Of a DNA stretch of 64,000 nt, positions 37,324 through 55,200 are shown in pieces. The notes beneath the pieces are model-generated. The model was given only the letters and a program-made list of their open reading frames with translations. It was not told where the DNA came from and did no database searches. This DNA is from Pocillopora verrucosa (Eukaryota > Cnidaria > Anthozoa > Scleractinia > Pocilloporidae). Every line of letters begins with the position of its first letter. Position 1 is the stretch's first letter. Position numbers and translations under genes: made by a program. The DNA lies in contig NC_089316.1 of NCBI RefSeq assembly GCF_036669915.1, positions 2,550,243-2,614,242 of the forward strand. The letters run 5' to 3'.

Positions 37324-37487
37324 CTTTGATTATAACTATTGGAGACTGGCACGAGTTTATTCCATATTAGGCATATGTCATATCCGATGGGAATTCGAAG
37401 GCAGAAAATAATATAGAGGAGTGTTGTTTAGGAATGCCTTGAAAATTAACGTTTCGTACTAACGGCGGTAGGTAATTCCAATCAAAA
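37324..37487. promoter_or_regulatory. Putative bidirectional promoter between SNRNP48 and NKAIN
   Basis: Only 164 bp separate the divergent start codons at 37323 (minus) and 37488 (plus), so both 5' UTRs and the core promoters must lie in or overlap this interval. No TATA box or other canonical element is evident by eye. Confidence 0.55.
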
Positions 37488-43399
<5,912 letters not shown>

Positions 43400-43840
43400 A
43401 AAAGAAGTAAATTTTGTTGAGAAGTGATGACTGCCCCAGTGGAGTGGACATCAAAAAAGTATTAGCTGTAATTTAATTATTGTAAGTTTTAGTCAAGAAT
43501 TTTCAAAGTTACGGAAGAGAGCTTGGAAGTCAATGCTGAAGGTCTGATGGGTTTTTGCTTTTATATGAGCAGAGCTTAGTGCTGGCATTCTGGTTAGGCT
43601 TATCAGACTGCTGTGGTGCATATGGTTTGGGTAACCTGTGATGGGAGCGGTGGAAAGGCAGCTGGTGCCAATCCAGGTTTAGAATACAGCCTTTGGTTTG
43701 ACTTAATGGATAAGGTTATGTTGGGGTCAATGTCTTATACTGTTGAATCCTAATTTGAGACATGCAGAAACATCACTTGACTGTTTTAGAAAAGCTGTAA
43801 AAGAGAACAAATTATCTATTATACTAACCCTGGGTCAGCT

Positions 43841-44048
43841 TAACCTTTAAACTCCTAGGGATTGACATGTAACTTCTCCCTATAATATCCTTGTATTATT
43901 CAGCAAACAGGTAATGAGCATACTCAAACTTATCAAATAGCAGTTGTTTTTTTGATCTAACACAAAATATTCTTGTCACTGATTTACAACAAAAGGTGTA
44001 GCAGCTGAAAGGGAGAATTAACAATTAGATCTTGGGAGTAAAGGGGTT
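43841..44048 (+). mobile_element. MITE-like repeat, family B copy 2
   Basis: About 208 bp, TAACCTTTAAACTCCTAGGGATTGAC to GATCTTGGGAGTAAAGGGGTT. It lies in the NKAIN 3' UTR if the AATAAA near 44147 is used. Closely related to 33088-33295. Confidence 0.7.
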
Positions 44049-46016
44049 CCTTGTAATCATATTGTAAACCACTTGGCCCAGAGATTTTATGAAAAGCAAT
44101 GATGTAGCTCATGTAAATTAAACAAGTCAATTTAATCAATTATTCAATAAATGCACGTTAGTGTTTCCCTTGTAAAATTTTTATTAGGTTTGAATGTATT
44201 AGATTCCCAGTGTGCAATTATAATCATTCTAGTTACAGTTGTTCCACGTGTGTAAATAATAGTGAATTATTATAATTTTAATCTCAATATCTGTGGACCC
44301 ATGTGTCAACTTTCTTGAAATGACGACAACTAATGTACATGACTGTTAAAGTATTGACTTGATTTGCCTCAATTGGACAGAGTTCCATTTTTAGCCTAAA
44401 CATCTATTTGGAGTGGTAAGAAGTTTTATTGCTTATTGTGGCTTTCTCAAAAATGTATGCACTTGTTGATGTGCAGCACATGATGGTAGAAGGTTTTTCA
44501 CATGTTGAAAGTTATCAAATTCTTTCTACATGCCGGTCAAGATTGTAGGGATTTTCTTTTTTGCTGTCTACTGAGGTCCCATTAATAACTAAGTGTGATA
44601 AACTTGATTTTTGTAAAAGAAAGTATTACTGTAACTATGAGCTTCACTTTTTATAAATCAGTTTAATATGTAACATTACCTTCTCTCTTTTATTATCTTT
44701 TTCCATTTGTATCTTATGTAGTTGTTCGTTAATGTTCATACCCAATAATAACTTTTTAAAACATGAACAATGTCTGAACCGTTTTAGTTTGAACTATCTA
44801 GTTAAGCTAACTTTAAAATAACACTTTCAATACTTCAGATTTATGGTAGCTGATAGTTAAGGGAACAATTATTTTTTTCGGTTATTTCGTTTTCCTTCAG
44901 TCAGGGAGTATATCTTTTCCTCAGCAATTGTGAGGTGTTTTCATCATAGAAATAGGCAGTAAAGAAATTTAGTATTTACCTTACATTAGTTGCTATAAAT
45001 TGAATATCGTGTCCGATGTTCGTTGCTGCCATCTCACCAAATGAAAACGTTATGTTACGGGACAGTGTTTAATATTTTGGAAAGGCATAGAGATGTATAT
45101 ACACTTAAGTGTCTCACAGGGCCAAGAATTAAATATTGTACGAACTTAGTTACTTAAACAGAAGCAGATACGAAGTGTGCTTCACATAACCCGAGTCGAG
45201 TCGAATGTAACATTATTTAGTGCAGAAAGTATGTTATTTTATTTTCATTCGTTTGGTTTGTCTCTCTTTCCATCATTCTTTGTTCACGTAATTCACCCTA
45301 ACTATCCGTATCGTCTAAATGCGCTGTTTAACTCATAGATGGTGTTCATTTTGTTTCTGAGTTTGATTCATTTGCTATTTTTTCTTGCTTTTTAATACTG
45401 AATAAACTGGATAAACATTTATATATCGTTGTAGTTCTTTTTCATTTTGTAAATATAATGAATATTGACTGACGAACTGATTGGCTTCGTAGATTCCCTA
45501 AACTACTGACCACACTTTTTCAGTGACCAAACGACGGACAAGCAGCCAAGAAGAACTTAGATAAATCTAAATTGACGGCGGCAAAAACGAAAAGGTACAA
45601 ACTGCCAGCTCGCCTTTACTTCCAAATCTTATTGGATAAGAATGTTTCGCGTGTTTCTGAGTTAATCGTGGAGTATGGCATAGAAAAAAAGATTGAAAGT
45701 TAAAGATTCGGCAATTCGACAGGTCTGACTGATTAATTGACATCTCGTCCCGAGAGCCTCTCGTTTTCATGACCGTTACGGGTGTGACTAGATCGCTTGT
45801 TTCTCCGGCCAGGTGACCAAGAGGAACGAAGAATCTGGAAACGGGAAAGAACGACCGACTGAATGATGGTTGATATCGTAAAAAAAATATCTTAATAAAC
45901 TATTTCAATATTGTAAGATAATCTTAAATGTCCGCGGCGGTCGTCATGTAAAATTAGACATTTTCAGATTAATCGCAATTCATTAAGATTGAACGGATAA
46001 AGAGATATCAAGAAAA
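44049..46016. other. Intergenic, tail-to-tail NKAIN and GPCR
   Basis: End of the NKAIN 3' UTR, then AT-rich sequence with no gene that I can support. The open frame at 45567-45770 (minus) has no recognised content. Confidence 0.5.
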
Positions 46017-47108
46017 TTATGCCGGCCAATTTCCGTTTATGGCATTTGTTTCTTCCTTGTTTAACTCCAGTCTCCGGATAGAAATTGCAGTTCGATTGTT
46101 AATAGAATATGAAAGAAATTCATCCACTTCTGTTCTCTGTCGACTACAGAAAAGAATGGATTTCAGCGCTCTTCGATATTGCGATAGCCGCCAGGCGTAA
46201 ACTAGCGGATCGATTGCAAACTTAAGAAAGAGAATGCCATTGGCGAATAGCATTGCAATTCCTAACTTTACCATTTGAACGGATGGGGTTTTTATAACCC
46301 AGTGTTGAGCCAAATAAGAAATAACCGTGACTGGCATGGTGCAAGCGATAATGAAAGACAGTAGTAACAGATTAACCACAATGAATTGTCTTTCTCGGCT
46401 GACTCTACCCCGTCGTTGTTGTCCATGCGTTGAATTGGTGGGTCTCCATGAATGCAAACGCCTCATTTGTTGCCTAAATGCTCTGAACAGGCAAAAATAG
46501 GCAACAGTTAGAAGGATGAGGCTGCCTGTAGTGTTGAAATAGAGATCAATTTTTAAAAACGTTTTATGCGATGCTTTAATCTTGCTGAATAACGAAAACA
46601 TCCCAGAATATGCCCATGTTAAGATCACACTTGTTTGAACTCTTTTCTTGGTCAAAAACGCTCGGTGCTTGTGCGGAAAGCTGATAGCCGTGAATTGACA
46701 CCATGTGAAAAGAAGCAAAATGATGAAAGAACTGTTCATTGTCACCATAGAGATATGCTGACCGATTTGAGCGATCTTTTTAAGATTTGAAATATAGAAG
46801 AAATCACGGTTTTTGTAAGCTAAGGACGAAGAGATAGAATACCAAGCGTACATCGGACACGCTGTCAGTCCTGTAAGAAAATCGGCCGCTGCTAAACCAA
46901 TGATAAAAAAGGTAGTTGGTGTTCGAAATGATTTAAAGGGGTCTCTCCAGATCGCAAGCAAAAGGAGACCATTTCCAAAAGTGGTTATTACGGATAGAAC
47001 AGCTAAAAGGATTCCCAATATGATGCTCAGCTGATGATAAGTTTCCACAAGCTGGATTAAATCGAGTCTGGTTCGCAATGATTGCGTAGAATTCATTGTG
47101 GAGTTCAT
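46017..47108 (-). CDS. Class A (rhodopsin-like) G-protein-coupled receptor, orphan
   Basis: Intronless 363-residue receptor. Two N-terminal NST glycosylation sites precede seven hydrophobic segments. TM1 carries FGN46G, TM2 LAAAD76F, TM6 ACTMP (in place of CWxP) and TM7 ends D300-P-L-V-Y304, the NPxxY equivalent, followed by a basic helix 8 and a Cys that could be palmitoylated. The TM3 end reads C137-Q-F-T-A-I-S-F-P where DRYxAIxxP is expected, so the DRY arginine is lost. The third intracellular loop is short and basic. The ligand is unknown; the pattern resembles the large, lineage-expanded class A receptors of cnidarians. There are two candidate starts a few residues apart (MNSTMNST); the first is used. 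Confidence 0.93.
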   Translation of the reverse strand: MNSTMNSTQSLRTRLDLIQLVETYHQLSIILGILLAVLSVITTFGNGLLLLAIWRDPFKSFRTPTTFFIIGLAAADFLTGLTACPMYAWYSISSSLAYKNRDFFYISNLKKIAQIGQHISMVTMNSSFIILLLFTWCQFTAISFPHKHRAFLTKKRVQTSVILTWAYSGMFSLFSKIKASHKTFLKIDLYFNTTGSLILLTVAYFCLFRAFRQQMRRLHSWRPTNSTHGQQRRGRVSRERQFIVVNLLLLSFIIACTMPVTVISYLAQHWVIKTPSVQMVKLGIAMLFANGILFLKFAIDPLVYAWRLSQYRRALKSILFCSRQRTEVDEFLSYSINNRTAISIRRLELNKEETNAINGNWPA

Positions 47109-49206
47109 CTCATGAGCACAGAAGTCGCTGATGCTGCGGAGATTGTTACAGAGCGATGAATTTGCTGTTAATCACCAGGACGATTTTTTTTTCTACCGTC
47201 AAAATGTGAGACAAGTTCTTGAGCTAATTTTGGCCTATGAAAGGTAATACTAGCAGCTGAAATATGCCACGCTAAAGGCTTTTAGTTTTTCTTTAACAAG
47301 GTGTCTAATGTGAACTTTTCCTACAATAACGTGTGTTTTTGTATTGTTCCAAAAGTAAACAAAATGCTATTCACAGAAAATACGAGATTTATTAAAATAT
47401 AAAACTCGCATCACTTATCAACCCAGGATATTGGTAATTTTAAACTAAATAATTAGATTTTAAAGATTCCGGTCCAAAGAATAATCAAAACTTAAATGAT
47501 TCTGACAAACCGGAACTTAATTACTGATAAACTAACTCGCTCATTTGTTTCGTTCACTCGGCTTTGTATAAATTGGCAAATAAATCTTGCGAAATTTCAG
47601 CTTGCGTTTGATCATCAACAAATATACCACTTTTTTAACAATTGCCTACTAGTTAATTTTCTCTCCTTTTTTTTTTTTCTTTTTCCAATTGACATATTTT
47701 TTTTGGAACTTAACAGATTGAACTCTCGCTCAGAGTCAATTGAATACCCTTTTCTATCGTATGAGCTGTGCTACCCCGCGCGCTCAATCTCGTAAAAAAA
47801 ACCACGGTGAAAGCTGACATAAATAAGGCTGGACAGATTAACGTGAGCCGGTCCTGAAAAAGCCTTCGGGCCTTGCACGCACAGGGCTCTCCGAGAACGT
47901 GGATTGAAATTGTGGACTTCAGCTGACAGAAATCAAATGTGGGAATGAGTCGGGCTTCTCAAGGATTATTTCTTACTGTAGATTCTCGTAATAATTGTTC
48001 AGTGCACACTCTTCTTTTGTATGCGCGCAAGTTTTTTCTATTTACGTTCAAAAAAAAAGTTTCGAAATTTTCAACACTTAGCGGTTACATTATAAAATAC
48101 CATCCTCCTAACAGACGTCAATACAAGACCCCGGTGGATGTAAAACAGGTCGGTGAGGGAGGGGGGGACGGGAGGAAGGGGGGGAGGAAGGGGTGTCTTA
48201 CCCACAGCCTTGTCGTGGGTCGTGGTGTTTTTTTTTTCAGGATGTAATTTCTGAAAAATAATGGTTCTCTGATATTGGAGGCCTTATGACCATAACTGCC
48301 GTAGCACAACCGTAGCATAACTGCCTGCATATTCCACCCGGGATTTAGTTCGCTACCAAACCATAGTGTCAGCCATTAATTTAATTTAGGCTTCACAAGA
48401 ACCTTTTATTAGAAACCATTTCTATAACAAATGGTTGTGTGACTACTTTCATTTTTTCAAGGATTTCCTGTGTACTTAGTGTTAATCCAAGATTTGCGCA
48501 GAATCTATAGAACATACATTTCGAGAAAAGAAGCTCTAGAGAAACAACTGATATTGACAATTATAAAAATAACAAATCAAATCGTACAGTAGTACCAAAG
48601 TTTTCGAATGTTTACAGAATGACACAATTCTAAGTGAGCGTTTTTTGTGCCTAACTTATTCCAAAATTTTCCCTTTTCAATTGTTTATCTTTCTATAACA
48701 AATATATAACATCAAGATGCCTCACATGAATTTGAGCGTTGTGTTATCCGATACAATTCTTTAAGCATAAGATTTCTACCTTTTAAAGGGGAGCAGCTGT
48801 TTCTAGAAAGGTTGTCGGAAAAAAGGACAAAAGCGCACACGATCATCTCGAAAGGTTATTTAGGTATCCGGTACAACATGATTTTTAAGAAGTCAGAGAA
48901 ACGAATAAATTTACCAAATCTGCTATATTTCGTCCTAAAAATGTTTCTCAGATTTCCCTGAAATCCTAAGGGAAAAAAAAAAAGTATCCGCGATACCTTT
49001 CGCGTGCAAGACAACCTTTCCTGAAACAGCTGTTTAGTACAAACTTTATAACCTATTTACCTTACAAAGAAGTGTTCTTGACAAATCGTGATTATCGAAA
49101 TATGAATATAAAAACTAAAAATTATTAACCAGAAGCATTTTCTATCTTTACAAAACTTATAAAAACGGTAGTTGCTATCTCAGTTAGAAGTTGGTTTTGC
49201 GCGTAA
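47109..49206. other. Intergenic between GPCR and the cadherin-23 3' end
   Basis: Upstream flank of the GPCR and the 3' UTR/flank of the cadherin gene, which are in tandem on the minus strand. A G-rich stretch lies at 48156-48190. No further gene is seen. Confidence 0.5.
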
Positions 49207-52200
49207 TTATATTGAGGTTACCATAATTTTTGATGAATTTGAAAAGTAATTTCTTTCCGTCATCGGTGACGATTCATATGCCTCCGGGGAGGGGGTTGAG
49301 GACGAACTCTTCCGACTTCCACTAAAACTCGCCCCAGTATTTCCGATGTCAGAAACCTCCTCGTGTGCATCTGTTGAGTATTCCTGTGAAACAGATCATA
49401 TGACGTGTATTAGGGGTGGTGTTTAGGGGGAGATTGGAGTAGTCCTGCACAAGTAGGTACAAAGACGATTATGTCAAGGAGTCCTGGGGAACTAAGGTTG
49501 AAAAATGGAAACCGCTCCAGCGTGGAAAAACGAAAATTCGCGATTAGGTTGCGGTTGGGTGTTCTCCTGTTGGATCTGATGGGCCGAGGGGATAGCGTGA
49601 ATTTTCCAGACCAATCATTAAGCGTAGTGCATCAGAAGCTATACAATCTCAGATCATCTCAGTTTATCACTCAAATATCACCTGTAAGCTGTTCCAAAAT
49701 ACCTCAAGTCTATAGTGATAAATGAACCCTTCTCTTTCAAAAGGGGCTTTGTAAGGCCGAGCACCTCAGCCATAACAGAGGTAAGGATTAAAATGAAGAT
49801 AAGAAAATATAATTAGAATTAAAGGTATATTACAAATAAGGTTAGCAAATTTAAAGATGATTGATGGCTTAAAATACAGACCATTGAAATTCAAGTAAGA
49901 GAGAAGTTGATAGAGGAGTAAAGATTGATTGAGAGAAGAAGAATAAAGAGAGCAGCAAAGTCGTACCAGCAGAAGAGTGAACTGGTCTTGAAGCCGTGGA
50001 GTGCTACTCATACCTGTGCCTCGTACAGCTCCTCTCTACCCTCTTCAGCTATGTGGAACGCGCCTCCATAAAACGGGGATGGTTCTCTGAAACGAGAACA
50101 AGACCACCTGTCAAAAGCGCTCGTATTATAAGGGAAAACGTCCCATACAACGAAAACAAAATTGTTGCTTATCTAAAACACCGAAATTCGAGATTTATTT
50201 GTACACGAAATGTCATATATAAGTGTTCCCATCGTCACGCCGACGTATCATGGCAAAAATACAGCAAGATTGTTCACGCCATGCCTACAGCTTGTTTAAG
50301 AGAAATGAAGTAAAGTTGTTCAGTTTAAGACACTTTCAAATGCCTTAAATACTTATTTTTCTATCTTCCGTACTTGCCACCCTTATTCGATTTGTTTGAA
50401 CAAAAGGAAGGAAATAAGTTCTGTTTAACAAGGTCGAAAGGCAATACTTCTTGAAACGAAACAAGTAACAATGAAAGGTTGATTTGTTTGCTTAGTTTAT
50501 TTCTGGGAAATTTTGCATGCGCTCGACCCAGTTTCCTATCTCTCATTTTAAAGATATGAAGGTGAAAAAGATAAATTTGTAAAAGATACTGTTCGAGTTG
50601 TATGGAGGAAAGGGGGGGGGGAGGGGGGGAGAGGGGATAACTGGGGAAGGAATTATCCCTCGTCTTTATGAAGAAAAAAACGCTTTCTTTACGTTTCTGT
50701 TCATAATCTGTGTTACTGTAGAGAACATATATCATAGCGGCGATACATACACTGGTGCGTCCTCGTCATCAGTCTTCATGCCCCAGTTATGATACGGGTC
50801 AACCCAGATTGGGTTTGATCTGAAATTTAACCATAACGACAGGGACTGGTCATGATATATCCCCAACAAAAAAGGGGGGAAAGGGGGGGGAGGTGGAGGA
50901 CTTGGTTGAGTCATAATAACTTTTACCTGATTCTCTTCTAAGGTTCTGTAATATTCTAATAATTCTGCTGTGTTGGCAGTCAGTCCCCCTTTAATACTCT
51001 GTTTAGCAAGAACTGATCCTCCCCCTGGGTGATTTCATGAATTTTTTTGTTCAGCGGTGCAATTTAAACCACACTTTGTGAAACACTTTTGCATGATATC
51101 AGAGTCTTTCCTGGGCAAGGTACTTGAACGGAAAATGGACTGACTAGATTCTAAAAGCGTCAAGAGGGTGTTAAACTTACCCCTCAGAGATGTGCATATT
51201 CGACGTAGGAATAGCTGATACTGTTCCATTGTTGACAGAGCGTGATCCTGTTCAGGAATGAAACAAAGATTGTTTGCTCTTTATGGTAGAAGATTATGAC
51301 ATCGCATGTCTCAGTCTTGGTTTTATCGAAAAAACTAAACGTAATGGGGAACAGAAGTTCTCAATCGTGACTATTTTACATGAATGTAAACGCTTAGTGT
51401 GTTTTTCTAGGATTGAAAACTGCCATAAGACCCGGCAAAGGAGTGTGTTTCAGGCAACACAAAGGAGATAGGATAACTTTTTAAAGCTAGGGAACCCTAA
51501 ATCCAAGAAGAAAACGAAACTAGAGCACTAACCTCCATAACTAACTGCAGTCGCCGCCCTTAATTTCCTATTTTGCCTAAAATTTAAAAACATTTAAGAA
51601 AAATGTTAATACTTCAATTCTATTTCGATGCATGAGGATCTGTATTTATATGACATGACAGCTATTTTAGGCCCTAAACTGAATTTTGCTCTCCTTCCAT
51701 TTTTGTAAAGCTTCGTATACAAACTTCAATGTTTCGCAAGAAGAGGAGGCTGACTGCCTAAAATAACATCCACTTAGACATCATTCAAATATCAATCTTT
51801 TACGTGCTGAGTTATTCAATAAGCTTCTCCCATTTCTTCAATTCTAATACCAAAACTTAAACCTTTTCACAAATTTAGTTTCAAGTTTCGCGATAGCGAT
51901 AAGATTAAATCTTAGAATATGATCTTAAATTTTCACTCCCTACCTAATAAAATGTTCTCTAGTATTGAATTCGAATGTAATAGTTATGATTTTCTATCAG
52001 AGTTATATCCCGAATCCTGTAATCTGATTGGCTACGATACTCGTTGTTTATTTCGTAATATACAGATAATGAGTACAGTGAGTAACATGTGGTGTGATTC
52101 ATCTGAATCATAAAATTATAACAGACATGAGTCTGTGTTATTGTTATGTTTTGGTCGGCTAGTAGATTTACACTCAAAAAAATTAGTTTATTTGCTTTCG

Positions 52201-55200
52201 ATACCTATGTGTTATAACTCATTAGCGTTTCGCCCTCATCAACTAACACGCGATAGAAATCTCTCGTTCAAATTTAGTTATTACTGAGAATACGCATTCA
52301 ATCGCCCGCGAGAAATTTCTGATCGTGAGCTAGAGAGACTAGGTCGAGTACATCTGATCGAGGCTAAGTGGTGAGCTTTTTCGGGCCAGATATTTATTAT
52401 ATCAGCGCGCAAAATAATCTCTCCTTGTTTGTCTTAATCATGGTGTTTGTTTTGATTTTGTTTTTTTTTTTACTATCATTAAAAGCTAAAATGAAAAACG
52501 CATCGAACTTGGGTACATTAAAGCTGATTGATGTCAAAAGAAGATTAAGACACATTTGATACCTCCTCCTGAGCTGGAAAACCACACAGCAAAATATCAG
52601 AATAACTATAAAAAGGAGAATTCCAAGACTAATGACCACAGCAAGCACTACGGGAAATTCGTCATCTTTCTGGTCGTCGACGTGAGCCTGGCGATCAATG
52701 CAAACATACAAATTATATTTTCTAGAGTGCTTAATTACTGGTCAAATTTATTTAATGGCGATTAATAACGGTGAAATTTTACAATGCTGTGCTTAAAGGA
52801 CAGGCATGTTCCAAAAACCACATATTTGTTCTCGAATCCTCCCGTGTTTTGAGAGATATGGCTATGGACGACGCCATTTTGTCGGGATACAGCTTGGAAT
52901 CCCGACCGCTCACTTGTGACGTCACAGACTGTCACACAAGCCATATCTTCAAATTTTCTGTACCAAATCATACCGGGCTTATAGCTCGTGTGAGAGAAAA
53001 TAACTTCTAGCATATTTAACTGCTTGCTTGTCAACTGACGTTGGTTTACGTTGCTGTTGAACAGGCAACCAACATAACCTAGCATACCTTAACTTCTTTT
53101 ATTTTCCATTCATTGAAGAATCCAAGATGCTTATCGTAATTGTTGTCTATTTTTCTACGAGGAAAGAGATGAAAAGAAATTAATGAAATCCACCGGGTTC
53201 ATTTTAAAAGACAGAAACAACAGCTTAATGAGTTGAATTTCTTACTCTATTACAATTTCTTTGTCGACAACTTTGTTAGTTTTGGGATCCACAGCATGGA
53301 AGAGAACCGCTGTCCTAAGTGAATAAAAAAGAAGGAGCGAGTTTGAAATAATCTTACTTAGAAACGTCCACGAGAATGAAAGTCTTAGGGTTTATTTAAT
53401 TATTGATGTATTTGTTATTTGCAATATCTAGACAGGCTGGCTCAGTTTCGACTTAAAGCAGTAGTAGTTGGCGAGAGGGAGGTTGTCCATGTTGCATAAG
53501 GTCACCAGTAAAAGCTGATGAACCCTTTTGATGGAAGGCGAGCACTCCTAACAATGCGCCAATCCTGTTCCTCTTATCGATATTTAGCAAAAAGAAGCCT
53601 TTTAAATCATCTTAAGTGTCCAAATGTTTGACTTAAGGGGTGCACTTACCTTAAATATTGATTTACCTTTCATAATCGTAATTTCCATCTTTATCTTTGT
53701 AATAGTTTATGTCATCTATGTTTATAATGTAACCGGTGATATTCTCTAGTACCCTAAGAGAACACAACACAACAAAGAGAAAAATAACTCTGACTGCTAA
53801 GTAAATATACAGAACAAAAACAAAAAAAGATTTTCTTCACCTTGTTTTGTTTGTCAAAAAATATCTAGAATGTTAAACGTTTTGGAATGTGATGCTTTGA
53901 ATCGATTGGCAGCTATCTATAGCATATTGATTTGCTACCAGAATAATTCTCAAATCTATAACATCTCTGTGCTTAATTAAATTACATCAGTCTTATTTCT
54001 TGTACCTTTTTAGGTCTGCTTGATGTTTTCGAATATATTCAGGAGAGCGTCCAGATATTATCACAGCTCGTTGAATATCCGTGAGTACATAAATCTAAAA
54101 TGCAGAGAGAGAACATCATTCAATTCCTTAAACTACGCAACCTATGCTGTTTGGTGTGGAAAACCCGCGCCACTTTCTCAAACTCGACTTTATCCTCGCG
54201 TTTTCCCGCCGTTAGAGAAGTTTTCAGGTATTTATTTTGACATCTCAGTTGATAAGCTACTGTGTATTACTGTTTCTGGTCCTGCGACACTTAATCGAAA
54301 AATGCTTCAAAGATTAACTTGCCTTGACTTCAGCAGTGTCGTTGAAATACGGCTCTTCCCCAAATCTGTCCTTGGCAATGACGTTAACAACAAACTGGGC
54401 CCCAAACTTCCCTGCGTATGACGCCTTTGCTTTGATCCAGCCAGTTTCTCGATCCATACTGAATTCTTCGCTATCCTTAGTTTGTAGAAGCTCGTACGAT
54501 ATACGGCTATTGTTTCCTTCGTCAGAGTCTACGGCCTGAGAATTCAGACAATAATCAACGGAAAAAAATTGAGTTTTTCTTATTGCACCGATAGTCTCGC
54601 AAAGGAAACGCGATTTTAAAACTGATTCTCCCCCCACGACGAGGTTAACGTAACCTCCTTGATAAACTAAGCAAACTATCAAAATAAAAGCAGCTGGGAC
54701 GTACTGGCATTATATGCTATAGTATTATACCGTGGCTCTGTTCCAGCTGATTCCGAATTTATAAATCGATGGTTGGAAACATCAAGTTGTGCTGAACATA
54801 ACAATCCTCCCTGACCTTTTCAGCGACAAACTAGAGCGAACTTTCCATTAGAGGTAGAAAAGTTGCAATGCCTGGGCAATTAAAAGAAATAACTTACAAA
54901 GACTTGTATGATGTTGCTTCCATGTTTTGCATCTTCAGAAACTCCTAAAACCGAAACGACAAAGAGCAATGTTACAAAGGTATAAATTTGTTTTACGAGA
55001 TATGAACGCCGAAGGCAAAAGTACGAAATCCGATGAGTCGGGAGTCAGAAGTCGCAAGTCGAACGAAAGTTCAAAATCGAAAGTCGAAAGTCGGAAGTCG
55101 GAAGTCGGAAGTCGGAAGTCGGAAGTCGGAAGTCGGAAGTCGGAAGTCATTAGATAAAAGTCGAAAGTCGGAAGTCTCTCCTCGGCTTTTGTACAAAAGT

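Noticed and set aside
49471-50313. Plus-strand open frames over the cadherin-23 cytoplasmic exons
   Set aside because: No recognisable content; the minus strand carries phase-consistent exons at 50014-50086 and 49207-49383.
52771-53085. Open frames on both strands near the cadherin-23 transmembrane exon
   Set aside because: They lie in the intron between exons 53154-53088 and 52687-52563 and do not extend the cadherin reading frame.
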